A stretch of DNA of 64,000 nt from JACMLD01 sp963705285 (GCA_963705285.1 OY970066.1:6138001-6202000), one strand, 5' to 3'; counted from the first letter of the stretch, positions 49,321 through 57,113 are shown. Notes: generated by a model from the sequence alone, not told the origin. A program made the numbers and translations.

Positions 49321-51183
49321 ATGAGACATTTTATGGCAGCGATTGTTGCTGTTTTCATTGTTACCTATTGTTTTGCACAGCAAACACAAAAGCCTCCATT
49401 GCATGGCAAAAACTGGATGGCGGTTACCGGTAAACCACTGGCAGCAGAAGCAGGTGCCATGATATTTCAGAAAGGGGGCAATGCAGTAGACGCGGCATGC
49501 GCCATGATTGCTGCTACCTGTACCATGTGGGATGTACTCAGCTGGGGCGGAGAAACACAGGCGCTTATTTACAACCCAAAAACAAAAAAAGTTATTGCCA
49601 TCAACGCGCTGGGCTTTGCGCCTACCGGTGCCACGGCAGATTTCTTTAAAGGAAAGGGAATGAATTTTCCACCTGAGTATGGGCCCCTGTCGGCTGTAAC
49701 ACCCGGTACGCCTGGCGGTATTTGCTACATGCTGGCAGAATATGGTACTATGAGTTTACAGGAAGTACTCTGGCCGGCGATGCAACTGGCAGGCGGTTAC
49801 CCCATTGATGCGCAAACCGCTAACAGTATGGAGAAAGGCAAAAAAATGATCAGTGAATGGCCATACAGCAAGGCGGTTTTTCTTACACATGCCGGTGAAA
49901 AACGGGAAGCACCGGAAGCGGGTGAAATTTTTACACAAAAAGATTTATTGGAAACGCTTACCAAAATGGTAGACGCAGAACAGGCAGCATTAAAGAAAAA
50001 GAAAACCAGGAAAGAAGCCATCTATGCAGCGTATGATCGTTTTTATAAAGGAGACATTGCCAAAGAATTTGTACGCAGTTGCCAGGAGCAGGGCGGATTG
50101 ATTACGATGGATGATCTGGCAAAATGGAAACCGTTGGAAGAAGAGCCGTTGCACGTAAACTATAAAGGCGTAGAGGTATATAAATTACAGCAGTGGACAC
50201 AGGGGCCGATGCTGTTGCAATCATTGAATATACTGGAGAATTTTGATCTCAAAGCAATGGGCTACAACAGCACGCGGTATATCCACACGCTGTACCAGGC
50301 TATGAACCTATCGTTTGCCGACCGCGATTATTATTACGGCGATCCATACTTTCCACCAGAAGAGCCCATGAAAGGTTTACTAAGCAAAGCATACGCAAAA
50401 GAAAGGGCCAAACTGATCACGTACGATAAAAACAATGCCACCGCAGGTCCCGGTGATCCCTATCCGTTTGAAGGAAAAACAAATCCATTCATTTCTTCGT
50501 TACAACAAAGAGGTTTTGCGAGCAATAAAAATTTACCACTTAACCCAGATGCAGCTGCAGATGCCTCCTATCAAGACCGCCTCTGGCGCGGTACCACTTC
50601 TGTTGAAGCCGCCGACAAAGAAGGATGGGTAGTGAGCGTAACACCCAGCGGGGGATGGTTGCCCGCCTGTATTGCGGGCCATACAGGCGTTGGTATGAGT
50701 CAGCGTTTGCAGAGTTTTGTGCTGGATGCGCAATACAACCCGTTCAATGTTATAGAACCCGGCAAACGGCCCAGGGTAACGTTAACGCCCACACTAGCAT
50801 TAAAAGAAGGCAAACCTTTTCTGTGTTTTGGGGTGCAGGGCGGCGATACACAAGATCAAAACCTGCTGCAATTCTTTTTAAACATCACAGAATTTGGTAT
50901 GACAGTGCAGGAAGCCACCGAAGCGGCCAATTTTAACAGTAACCAGCTATGGTTATCGTTAGGCGGTGAAAAAGTTTCAGACCGCCAACCCAAGCCCGGC
51001 AATATTTTACTACAAAGCAGCACGCCCGACTGGATACGAAAAGACTTAAAACAATTGGGCTATACACTCAGTTTTGAAGACCGCACCAGCGGTCCCATCA
51101 ATGCCATTTATATAGACTGGAAGCATGGCAGCCTCTGGGGCGGTAGCAGCAATCATGGAGAAGATTATGGCATTGGGTGGTAG
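49321..51183 (+). CDS. Gamma-glutamyltransferase family protein
   Basis: A 620-residue Ntn hydrolase exported by signal peptide MRHFMAAIVAVFIVTYCFA. It begins with GKPLAAEAGAMIFQKGGNAV DAACA, the family N-terminal motif, and GPLSAVTPGTPGGICYMLAE. The predicted self-cleavage and nucleophile Thr lies in DRLWRGTTSVEAADKEGW; the usual TTHxSVVD is altered to TTSVEAAD, so the His-containing motif is missing, and the oxyanion region reads SVTPSGGWLP. Substrate may therefore differ from glutathione. Followed by a word-repeat tract. Confidence 0.85.
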   Translation: MRHFMAAIVAVFIVTYCFAQQTQKPPLHGKNWMAVTGKPLAAEAGAMIFQKGGNAVDAACAMIAATCTMWDVLSWGGETQALIYNPKTKKVIAINALGFAPTGATADFFKGKGMNFPPEYGPLSAVTPGTPGGICYMLAEYGTMSLQEVLWPAMQLAGGYPIDAQTANSMEKGKKMISEWPYSKAVFLTHAGEKREAPEAGEIFTQKDLLETLTKMVDAEQAALKKKKTRKEAIYAAYDRFYKGDIAKEFVRSCQEQGGLITMDDLAKWKPLEEEPLHVNYKGVEVYKLQQWTQGPMLLQSLNILENFDLKAMGYNSTRYIHTLYQAMNLSFADRDYYYGDPYFPPEEPMKGLLSKAYAKERAKLITYDKNNATAGPGDPYPFEGKTNPFISSLQQRGFASNKNLPLNPDAAADASYQDRLWRGTTSVEAADKEGWVVSVTPSGGWLPACIAGHTGVGMSQRLQSFVLDAQYNPFNVIEPGKRPRVTLTPTLALKEGKPFLCFGVQGGDTQDQNLLQFFLNITEFGMTVQEATEAANFNSNQLWLSLGGEKVSDRQPKPGNILLQSSTPDWIRKDLKQLGYTLSFEDRTSGPINAIYIDWKHGSLWGGSSNHGEDYGIGW

Positions 51184-51185
51184 CT

Positions 51186-51250
51186 AGCGATTGGAGGATT
51201 GCGGGATTTGGAGATTGCGGGATTTAGGGGTTGCGAGATTTAGCATTGCG
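51186..51250. repeat. GGATTGCGGGATTT word repeat
   Basis: Degenerate tandem of GATTG(C)GGGATTT words (GCGATTGGAGGATTGCGGGA, TTTGGAGATTGCGGGATTT, AGGGGTTGCGAGATTTAGC) beginning two bases after the gamma-glutamyltransferase stop. A single-armed tract; no complementary arm is apparent in the following 200 bases. Confidence 0.75.
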
Positions 51251-51381
51251 GCTGCTACCAGTTGTTGTACTGATACGGCGAAATCTAAAGGAAAAATTTG
51301 AGTGATGTAACCACATCTATACAGCTGCATATACCAGCACCACAAAGGCATCGGTATACTTAAGTGCCACACCAATTTTAA

Positions 51382-51413
51382 TGTGCTGCATATGGCTTGT
51401 TTATTACATTTGC
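51382..51413 (+). promoter_or_regulatory. Candidate promoter of the EEP gene
   Basis: TGTG (51382-51385), a 19-base spacer and TACATTTGC (51405-51413): perfect Bacteroidota -7 box and three of four -33 bases, 37 bases upstream of the ATG at 51451. Confidence 0.6.
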
Positions 51414-51450
51414 CAGCCATTTTACATGACAACTCATTAATAATATTTAG

Positions 51451-52302
51451 ATGAAAAAATTATTGCTGCCTTTTGTTGCGTGGTTGTTTTTTGCCCCTGT
51501 ACACGCACAATCAACACTTAACGTACTAACGTTTAATATCCGGTACAATAATGCGCGCGACAGCCTCAATGCATGGCCTTACCGAAAAGACAAAGTGGCG
51601 TCACAAATTCTTTTTCATCATGCCCACATTATAGGTGTACAGGAAGCACTGCACAACCAGGTAGCAGACCTAACCGAACGCCTGCCCCAATACAAATTTA
51701 CCGGGGTGGGTAGGGCCGACGGGAAAGAAAAAGGAGAATACTCCGGCATTTTTTACGACAGCACCCGGCTGCAATTGTTACAGACAGCCACCTTCTGGCT
51801 GGCCGAACAAACAGATATACCCGGCAAAAAAGGCTGGGACGCGGCCATTGAGCGCATTGTTACGTGGGCAAAATTTAAAGACCGCATCACCAAAAAAATG
51901 TTTTACCATTTCAATACCCATTTTGACCACATGGGTAAAATAGCCAGAAAAGAAAGTGCCTTATTGCTAATGAAAAAAGTAAATGAAATTGCCGGTAAAG
52001 CCCCTGCTATCATTACCGGAGATTTTAATGCACATCCTAATGATGAACCCATTGCGGTGATAGTTGATAAACAAAATCCACTCCGTCTTACCGACACTAA
52101 AGAAATCAGTGCTACCGCGCACTACGGGCCGGAGGGTACGTTCAATGCGTTTCAGGCAAAAGAAATCAATGACTTGCCGATCGATTACATTTTCATAAAA
52201 AATAACGTTCGCGTACTGCAGCATGCTACGCTTTCACAGTCGTGGCAGGGCCGGTTTTCTTCTGATCATTTTCCGGTACTGGCTGTTGTAAAAGTTGAGT
52301 AG
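51451..52302 (+). CDS. Secreted endonuclease/exonuclease/phosphatase family protein
   Basis: A 283-residue exported EEP-fold hydrolase. Signal peptide MKKLLLPFVAWLFFAPVHA, then LNVLTFNIRYNNARDSLNAW, Glu in HIIGVQEALHNQV, His in FNTHFDHMG, Asp/Asn in AIITGDFNAHPND, and the final SSDHFP with the catalytic His. All core residues present. Family members cleave nucleic acids, phosphoinositides or sphingomyelin; the substrate is not decidable. Converges on the HAM1-like gene with 3 bases between. Confidence 0.88.
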   Translation: MKKLLLPFVAWLFFAPVHAQSTLNVLTFNIRYNNARDSLNAWPYRKDKVASQILFHHAHIIGVQEALHNQVADLTERLPQYKFTGVGRADGKEKGEYSGIFYDSTRLQLLQTATFWLAEQTDIPGKKGWDAAIERIVTWAKFKDRITKKMFYHFNTHFDHMGKIARKESALLLMKKVNEIAGKAPAIITGDFNAHPNDEPIAVIVDKQNPLRLTDTKEISATAHYGPEGTFNAFQAKEINDLPIDYIFIKNNVRVLQHATLSQSWQGRFSSDHFPVLAVVKVE

Positions 52303-52305
52303 GTA

Positions 52306-52881
52306 TTATGGCAAATCGCTATTGAATTCAGCTTTTAAAAAAGCTTTCCACGCTTTGAGCGATTGCGAAGTAGCGCGCTTCTTTCGGGGTCCCATTTCGC
52401 CATAAGTCTGGTGGCTGCCTTCGGGCACAAATATCGGATCCCAGTTAAATGCATATTTGCCGCGGGCGCTTTTGGTAATCTCGCCGCGGGTAGAACCTGT
52501 ATAAGTGCGTACCCGTTTTCCGTCACAATAGCCAATGATGGATTTTGCTTCGGCCTTTCTTGAATCCGTTTTGCCAAGAAAACCACAAATGCGGTCACCC
52601 ACCGCCTGCCATATAACATGGCCGATTCCACCCGGCAGGCCCGGCAGGGCATCCATAAAAATGCCGCCATGCTCTACCACACAAGGTGCACCAAAATAAG
52701 CATACGCTTCCAGCGCTTTTCTTTTTACAATTACTTCAATGTCTTCGTGCAAAATTTCCTGTACCGTGGTTTTAACAATGCACAATTCAATAGCAAGCCC
52801 GTGTTGTTTGGCAGCTTCTTTAAAATAGGCGGTAATTTCTGCCGCTTTGTATTTGTTGGAAGTAACAAAATATATTTTCAT
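52306..52881 (-). CDS. HAM1 / ITPase-like protein with altered active site (KomB-like)
   Basis: A 191-residue protein of the HAM1/RdgB/ITPA fold, whose members hydrolyse (d)ITP and (d)XTP to monophosphates. Fold landmarks: VTSNKYKAAEI (6-16), IVKRKALEAYAYFG, MDALPGLPGG and NWDPIFVPEGSHQTYGEM (146-163). Aligned by eye with E. coli RdgB and human ITPA, the catalytic Asp of DDSGL / EDTCL is replaced by His71 (VVEHGGI) and the C-terminal SHR is S172-Q173-S174. It may bind but not hydrolyse the nucleotide. Its ATG overlaps the SIR2 stop in ATGA. HAM1 plus SIR2 matches KomB-KomC of Kongming defence. Confidence 0.85.
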   Translation of the reverse strand: MKIYFVTSNKYKAAEITAYFKEAAKQHGLAIELCIVKTTVQEILHEDIEVIVKRKALEAYAYFGAPCVVEHGGIFMDALPGLPGGIGHVIWQAVGDRICGFLGKTDSRKAEAKSIIGYCDGKRVRTYTGSTRGEITKSARGKYAFNWDPIFVPEGSHQTYGEMGPRKKRATSQSLKAWKAFLKAEFNSDLP

Positions 52882-53726
52882 GCTAACAAAGATTCAAGAA
52901 ATTCATCGGTGCTTTTTTGTTTGTCAATCGGGTCCAGTTCAATAATATTCACATCCCACCGGGCTAATAACGTCTTTTGTATTTCACCAGAACCAAATGT
53001 AACCAGGTACGCACTGGGCATACGCTTGCCATCTCGCTTTACAGCTTCGCGCAGTTTAAATAGTTTGTACATCATGTAGCGTATGTTCAGATCATTCAAA
53101 CTATAACCAACAAACAACAATACTTTTCCCAGCATATCTGCCCGCAGCTTTATATCAAGCGCTGCTTCAAATTCCAGCCGGTCAAAGTAACTCGATTCGG
53201 TTAGCACCAGGCTGCTGTCGTTACTGAATGTGCCATGAAATTTTACAATATGCGTGGTTTCATCTGCAGGCGCCGCCACCATATCATCTATACTGGCAAT
53301 AGAATGATAATGCACCTGATGCAGTTGGAAAGCGCGTTCAATAATACGGTCGTAATTGGTGGTGTACAGCAATGGCAGTTTCATTTTTACCAGCGCTTTG
53401 TGTGCACGCGATGAAAGTATTTTACTATCTGCGGGGTTGAACTTTCTGTCCATTTCACTGCGCAAAGGCCCAATACTTCCTTTAATGGCCACATAGTATT
53501 CTGCCAGTTGCTGGGGTGTACCATTTAAACGGAAAACGTCGGGGTCGTAATCCAGTTCCCGGGCAATAATGTCAATCAGTGTTGAAAAGTCCGGCAAGCC
53601 AAGCGGCCTGGATAGCCCCGCACCAATAAATGGTATCAATTTGCCTTTTGCTATCAGTTCAAGTAATACAGGAAGTTCCGCAACAGGGGCCATCATGGTA
53701 GTAATTTCTGCCGTAAACAATTTCAC
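52878..53726 (-). CDS. SIR2-like protein, probable NADase effector (KomC-like)
   Basis: A 282-residue SIR2_2-type (PF13289-like) domain protein with no other domain. NAD-binding loop IPFIGAGLSRPLGLPDF (31-47), TTNYDRIIERAF (122-133), KFHGTFSND (162-170) and FVGYSLNDLNIRYM (205-218). It lacks the zinc-finger cysteines of deacetylase sirtuins. Relatives in anti-phage systems (Thoeris, DSR, Kongming) degrade NAD+ on infection. The frame opens with GTG at 53724-53726; ATGs at 53694-53696 and 53691-53693 are alternative starts. First gene of a two-gene unit with the HAM1-like gene, translationally coupled by a 4-base overlap. Confidence 0.9.
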   Translation of the reverse strand: MKLFTAEITTMMAPVAELPVLLELIAKGKLIPFIGAGLSRPLGLPDFSTLIDIIARELDYDPDVFRLNGTPQQLAEYYVAIKGSIGPLRSEMDRKFNPADSKILSSRAHKALVKMKLPLLYTTNYDRIIERAFQLHQVHYHSIASIDDMVAAPADETTHIVKFHGTFSNDSSLVLTESSYFDRLEFEAALDIKLRADMLGKVLLFVGYSLNDLNIRYMMYKLFKLREAVKRDGKRMPSAYLVTFGSGEIQKTLLARWDVNIIELDPIDKQKSTDEFLESLLA

Positions 53727-54049
53727 CGCAAGCCCTTACGCCTCAGGAGTTAGTTTAAAAATAACGCATATTATCCATTCTGCATTGAAGTGCGGTGATT
53801 TTGAAAGGCATCCTTAGCGTTTCAACCTCGCACAAGTGCTGCATTGATGCTACAATTGCCGCAGCCGGGTAAATTATGCAACATTTTATAGCAAATATCA
53901 CCGCACTTCGTGTTCTATGCGGTCGCAGCCAAATTAAACTTAGCCCTATTTACTGCGTAAGTACGACTGTCGTCCATAAAAAAAGCGAATGGCGTGTGCA
54001 GAACTACCGCTGGCATGGTTTTCTCCAATATAACCGAAAATATACAACC
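53727..54049. other. 323-base gap between SIR2 gene and small lipoprotein gene
   Basis: Divergent upstream region of two genes. Besides the 13-bp inverted repeat, I found no consensus promoter, gene or RNA that can be supported. Confidence 0.4.
53787..53909. promoter_or_regulatory. 13-bp inverted repeat upstream of the SIR2 gene
   Basis: GAAGTGCGGTGAT (53787-53799) and ATCACCGCACTTC (53897-53909) are perfect reverse complements 97 bases apart, within the gap upstream of the SIR2-HAM1 unit. Could be a paired operator, a stem in a leader RNA, or the scar of a rearrangement. Confidence 0.6.
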
Positions 54050-54265
54050 ATGAAAAAACTACTATCTCTTTCAGTCATTGCTACAAGTTTTGTTTTAATG
54101 ACGTCGTGCGGCGATAATAATGCAGATACTAATAAGACGTCAGATTCGCCCAGTGTGGTAATACCGCCGCCAGATAACAGCAGCGCTACCAATCCATCCT
54201 TGGCCGATTCTAATTATTCAAAATCGCATGATACATCCGGAACGAAAAAAGATTCAATAAGATAA
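54050..54265 (+). CDS. Small lipoprotein
   Basis: A 71-residue predicted lipoprotein: MKKLLSLSVIATSFVLMTSC has its lipobox Cys at 20. The rest is a disordered Ser/Asp/Asn/Pro-rich tail (VVIPPPDNSSATNPSLADSN) with no fold. Such short surface or periplasmic lipoproteins are common in Bacteroidota and have no assigned function. The ATG at 54050 is chosen over an upstream in-frame start because it begins the signal peptide. Confidence 0.75.
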   Translation: MKKLLSLSVIATSFVLMTSCGDNNADTNKTSDSPSVVIPPPDNSSATNPSLADSNYSKSHDTSGTKKDSIR

Positions 54266-54280
54266 AAGCTGCAGCAACTA

Positions 54281-54312
54281 AAAAAACCAGGGCATACATG
54301 TCCTGGTTTTTT
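54281..54312. terminator. Bidirectional intrinsic terminator
   Basis: Perfect 11-bp arms AAAAAACCAGG / CCTGGTTTTTT around a 10-base loop between the small lipoprotein gene and the convergent hydroxylase gene. Confidence 0.9.
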
Positions 54313-54340
54313 ACTGCCCCATAAATAAATTACAAACGCA

Positions 54341-55477
54341 TTATCTTTTAGTAGTGTCTTCCATTTTTAAATCGCTGTCAAAAGGACTTTTTGTAAATGG
54401 ATATACCATTTGTTTCAGGTATCCTTTGGGATAATGTGCTTCGTGCAAACCGGTACCGGCAGGCCATTCCTTTCCCGGTAAATAATAAGTGCCGAAAATT
54501 TTATCAATAAAAGGAAAGATGGTGGCAAAGTTTTTTCCATAATACTTTGGGTCTTCGCAATGGTGCCAGTGATGGTATTGCGGGGTGGCAATAAGGTATT
54601 TCAGGAAACCGAAATTAATACGGGTATTGGCATGAATAAGTACAGCGTGAATGGCCATAAAAACAATGTATGTATTAAACGTGATCTCTGAAAACCCAAA
54701 TACATACAGCGGAATAAAGGCCATCGACCTGGTTACAAATATGTCTACAAAATGGGTGCGTGAACCTGCCAGCCAATCCATGTTTTTGGTGGAGTGGTGT
54801 ACAGAATGAAAACGCCAGAGATAGTGGTGGCTATGAAAAAAACGGTGAGCCCAGTATTGAAACAAATCGGTAACCACAAACGCGAACAGCAATTCTATTA
54901 CAAAAGGCAGTTGTTGTACCCATTGGTGCAAACCGCCAAGCCCTATCCAACCAAAAAACAATTTGGCGGGCTGTTGTGTTATCACCCCAAAAAATTGTAT
55001 GAATAAATGACTGATGACAAAATACACCAGGTCTGTACGCCATTCTTCATGAAACTTGGTTTGGTTACGGTTCTTTGGAAGCACCATTTCTATCGGCACA
55101 AATATTACGGCCATCAGCAGCAGATCAAGCAGCATCCAATCGAGCCCCAGGTGCCAGGCAGTTTTATCTACTGCCCTGCCCTGTACATTAAAGCCGCCCA
55201 TTACAATGGTTACGGTACAAATCAGTAACCCAATCAATGCCCAATGTTTTCGTTTGCTTAAGATAAAACTTAGGAGCGCAAAAAAGAACGATGCAATAAT
55301 GGTGGCAGTCAATAGCATTACCATTGATTTGCCGGTATATACCTCCCTGAATTCCGGCGATGTAAGCCATTCGGGAAACATAAAACAAAATACGGCGAGG
55401 AAAGAAAGCAGGCCTAAAAAAATGGAGATATAGCCACTGATCTTGCCTTCGCCAAATTTGAAACGTTGCTGGGTCAT
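54341..55477 (-). CDS. Sterol desaturase / fatty acid hydroxylase family membrane protein
   Basis: A 378-residue di-iron membrane oxygenase. About seven hydrophobic segments surround three His clusters: HRFFHSHHYLWRFHSVHHST, IHAVLIHANTR and TPQYHHWHHCEDPKYYGKNF, which match the HxxxH, HxxHH and HxxHH boxes. Family members hydroxylate or desaturate fatty acids, sterols or carotenoids in the membrane; the substrate is not decidable. An N-terminal extension of four helices precedes the catalytic domain. Confidence 0.9.
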   Translation of the reverse strand: MTQQRFKFGEGKISGYISIFLGLLSFLAVFCFMFPEWLTSPEFREVYTGKSMVMLLTATIIASFFFALLSFILSKRKHWALIGLLICTVTIVMGGFNVQGRAVDKTAWHLGLDWMLLDLLLMAVIFVPIEMVLPKNRNQTKFHEEWRTDLVYFVISHLFIQFFGVITQQPAKLFFGWIGLGGLHQWVQQLPFVIELLFAFVVTDLFQYWAHRFFHSHHYLWRFHSVHHSTKNMDWLAGSRTHFVDIFVTRSMAFIPLYVFGFSEITFNTYIVFMAIHAVLIHANTRINFGFLKYLIATPQYHHWHHCEDPKYYGKNFATIFPFIDKIFGTYYLPGKEWPAGTGLHEAHYPKGYLKQMVYPFTKSPFDSDLKMEDTTKR

Positions 55478-55494
55478 AAAAGGGGTTTATACGC

Positions 55495-55502
55495 CAAATA
55501 TA
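55495..55502 (-). promoter_or_regulatory. Promoter -7 element of the hydroxylase gene
   Basis: Minus-strand TATATTTG is a perfect TAnnTTTG box 18 bases before the hydroxylase start; the -33 position (GTTT, 19 bases further) is only a partial match. Confidence 0.5.
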
Positions 55503-55648
55503 AATATCATTCAGAAAACAGAAACAGGGTGCTGGCTATTTGCACCTTGGCCATCAATAAACGCAGGTAAACCGTACCAAATTGTAATTAAACCGTATTA
55601 TTGCTCAGTTTCTTATAAACACAATTGAAAGAAAAAATATAAAATATT

Positions 55649-55876
55649 ATGGCGGCAACAAAGATTACGGTCAACAGCAATGGTTCACTGAAGGTAGAAG
55701 GCAATTTTGAAGTGGTGGACAAAACAGGCGCGGTGTACAATTTACAGGGCAGAGACGTTGTATCCTTTTGCCGCTGCGGCCTGTCAAAAAACAAACCTTT
55801 TTGCGATGGTTCACACAACGGACATTTTGAACACCAGGCCACCGCATTTGACCTGCCGCCCAAAAAGCAGCCATAA
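55649..55876 (+). CDS. CDGSH iron-sulfur domain protein
   Basis: A 75-residue mitoNEET-like protein. The cluster motif is VVSFCRCGLSKNKPFCDGSH: three Cys and one His bind a 2Fe-2S cluster. An N-terminal half of beta strands (ITVNSNGSLKVEGNFEVVDK) precedes it. Single CDGSH domain, no membrane anchor, so a soluble redox or cluster-transfer protein. Lies alone between the hydroxylase and Hcp genes. Confidence 0.92.
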   Translation: MAATKITVNSNGSLKVEGNFEVVDKTGAVYNLQGRDVVSFCRCGLSKNKPFCDGSHNGHFEHQATAFDLPPKKQP

Positions 55877-55984
55877 GCGGCAGAGCGCTGCAGCTTTTTG
55901 AAACGCAGTACAATAAGGGCTGAGCAGGCAATAATACAGAGCACCAGTATTCCGCAATGGCCTGAGCAACTGGCTGTCTATTCG

Positions 55985-56485
55985 CTATACTGATGCTTCC
56001 CACTCATCAATAGTGGTAATACCGCCGTCGGTCCAGGTCCATTGAATTTTCTGGTACACAAACTCTACCACTTCATAAGGGTTAAGTTTAACGGTTTCAG
56101 GATCTTTTGTATTGGGCAAAACAAATTTGATTCCTGCAATGGAAGCATTGGTAAGTTCAATGGTGAAATGTTGTTTTTCCACGCCACCGCCGCTGCCGGC
56201 GCTTATATTGGGTGCATAAAATTTCAGGATCCATTTACTGAAGGTTTCATTATTTACCAGTGCCTGGTATAAAAGCGGCGTAGATTTATCCAGCTCCTTG
56301 GTAATAACAAATGGCCGGTGTACCCGTTTGCCTACCGCCGCGCCACCTCCCCCGCTCATTGGCATTAATACTTCATGATTGGCGGCAATCACCATAATGG
56401 TGCCTTCCCGGCCTTTCTGTATAACAGAGCCTTTGATTGGCCCCTGTTTTTTCCCTTCCAGGGTTAAAAATGCGTTGAGTGCCAT
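55985..56485 (-). CDS. Hcp family (type VI secretion tube / effector) protein
   Basis: A 166-residue Hcp (TssD) homologue. Starts ALNAFLTLEGKKQGPIKGSV QKGREG-style with the conserved IKGSV segment, then GKRVHRPFVITKELDKSTPL LYQALVNNE, and FTIELTNASIAGIKF followed by EEVVEFVYQKIQWTW-like strands (read here as VVEFVYQKIQWTWTDGG). Hcp forms hexameric rings stacked into the T6SS tube. No other tss gene is in the window, so it is an orphan. The gene is divergent from hsp20. Confidence 0.88.
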   Translation of the reverse strand: MALNAFLTLEGKKQGPIKGSVIQKGREGTIMVIAANHEVLMPMSGGGGAAVGKRVHRPFVITKELDKSTPLLYQALVNNETFSKWILKFYAPNISAGSGGGVEKQHFTIELTNASIAGIKFVLPNTKDPETVKLNPYEVVEFVYQKIQWTWTDGGITTIDEWEASV

Positions 56486-56630
56486 AGAATGATTTTTGGT
56501 TTAATGGATAAACAAAATTAGCGTTTCACCCAGTGCGGCTGCACTATTTTTTTGCCGTTTGATCAGGCAAACCCGGCAAATAAACAATTGCTTTTACAAT
56601 ATTGCCCGCTGTGGTTCGTCTACCCTATTA

Positions 56631-56644
56631 TAACAATATTGTTA
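56631..56644. promoter_or_regulatory. 14-bp palindrome upstream of hsp20
   Basis: TAACAATATTGTTA is a perfect palindrome 19 bases before the hsp20 ATG, in the divergent gap with hcp. The position suits an operator; no known repressor site is recognised. Confidence 0.4.
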
Positions 56645-56663
56645 TTCACTTAAAAAGTAAAAC

Positions 56664-57062
56664 ATGTACTACAATCAGTCATGTGCCGCAAAAGGCGCCC
56701 AATACGGAGGCAGGAACAGGCACCCGCTTTACCGTTCGCAACAAAGAGCCGCAGTAAATGTGTACAAAACAGACAATAGTTATGAAATGCTGTTGTTTGC
56801 ACCCGGTCGCATTAAAGAACACTTTCACCTTGGCGTAAAGGGATCTGAGTTAACTATTTCTTACACGCCGCCAGAAGGTTTTGCAAGGCCCGAATGGATA
56901 GTGCGCGAGTACAGTCGTGGTGGCTTTGAAAGAACCTTTGCGCTCGACGAAAGCGTAGACACCGCCGGCATCACCGCCCAATATATTGACGGTGTATTAC
57001 AGGTAAGCATGCCAATTGTTCCCGGAAAACAAACAGTGAAGCAGGAAATTGTGGTAAGCTAA
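56664..57062 (+). CDS. Small heat shock protein, Hsp20 / alpha-crystallin family
   Basis: A 132-residue holdase chaperone. A short N-terminal arm (1-30) is followed by the alpha-crystallin domain: VNVYKTDNSYEMLLFAPGRI, FHLGVKGSELTISYTPPEG, REYSRGGFERTFALDESVD and the signature AQYIDGVLQVSMPIV (AxxxDGVL). The C-terminal tail is short and lacks a clear IxI motif apart from EIVVS. It carries its own terminator. Confidence 0.9.
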   Translation: MYYNQSCAAKGAQYGGRNRHPLYRSQQRAAVNVYKTDNSYEMLLFAPGRIKEHFHLGVKGSELTISYTPPEGFARPEWIVREYSRGGFERTFALDESVDTAGITAQYIDGVLQVSMPIVPGKQTVKQEIVVS

Positions 57063-57080
57063 AGAATGGCAGCTATCTTT

Positions 57081-57113
57081 GGTGACGGCAATGAATGCCG
57101 TCACCATTTTTTT
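57081..57113 (+). terminator. Intrinsic terminator of hsp20
   Basis: Perfect 10-bp stem GGTGACGGCA / TGCCGTCACC with a 5-base loop, then A and seven Ts, 18 bases past the hsp20 stop codon. Confidence 0.93.

Noticed and set aside
52306..52881. Ordinary housekeeping RdgB
   Set aside because: Catalytic-site substitutions and the ATGA-coupled SIR2 partner argue against a plain housekeeping role.
52878..53726. Classical sirtuin deacetylase (CobB)
   Set aside because: There is no zinc-binding four-cysteine module, and the motifs (TTNYD, GYSLND) belong to the SIR2_2 / defence-type family.
55985..56485. Part of a type VI secretion gene cluster
   Set aside because: No tss, vgrG or ClpV-like gene lies on either side.
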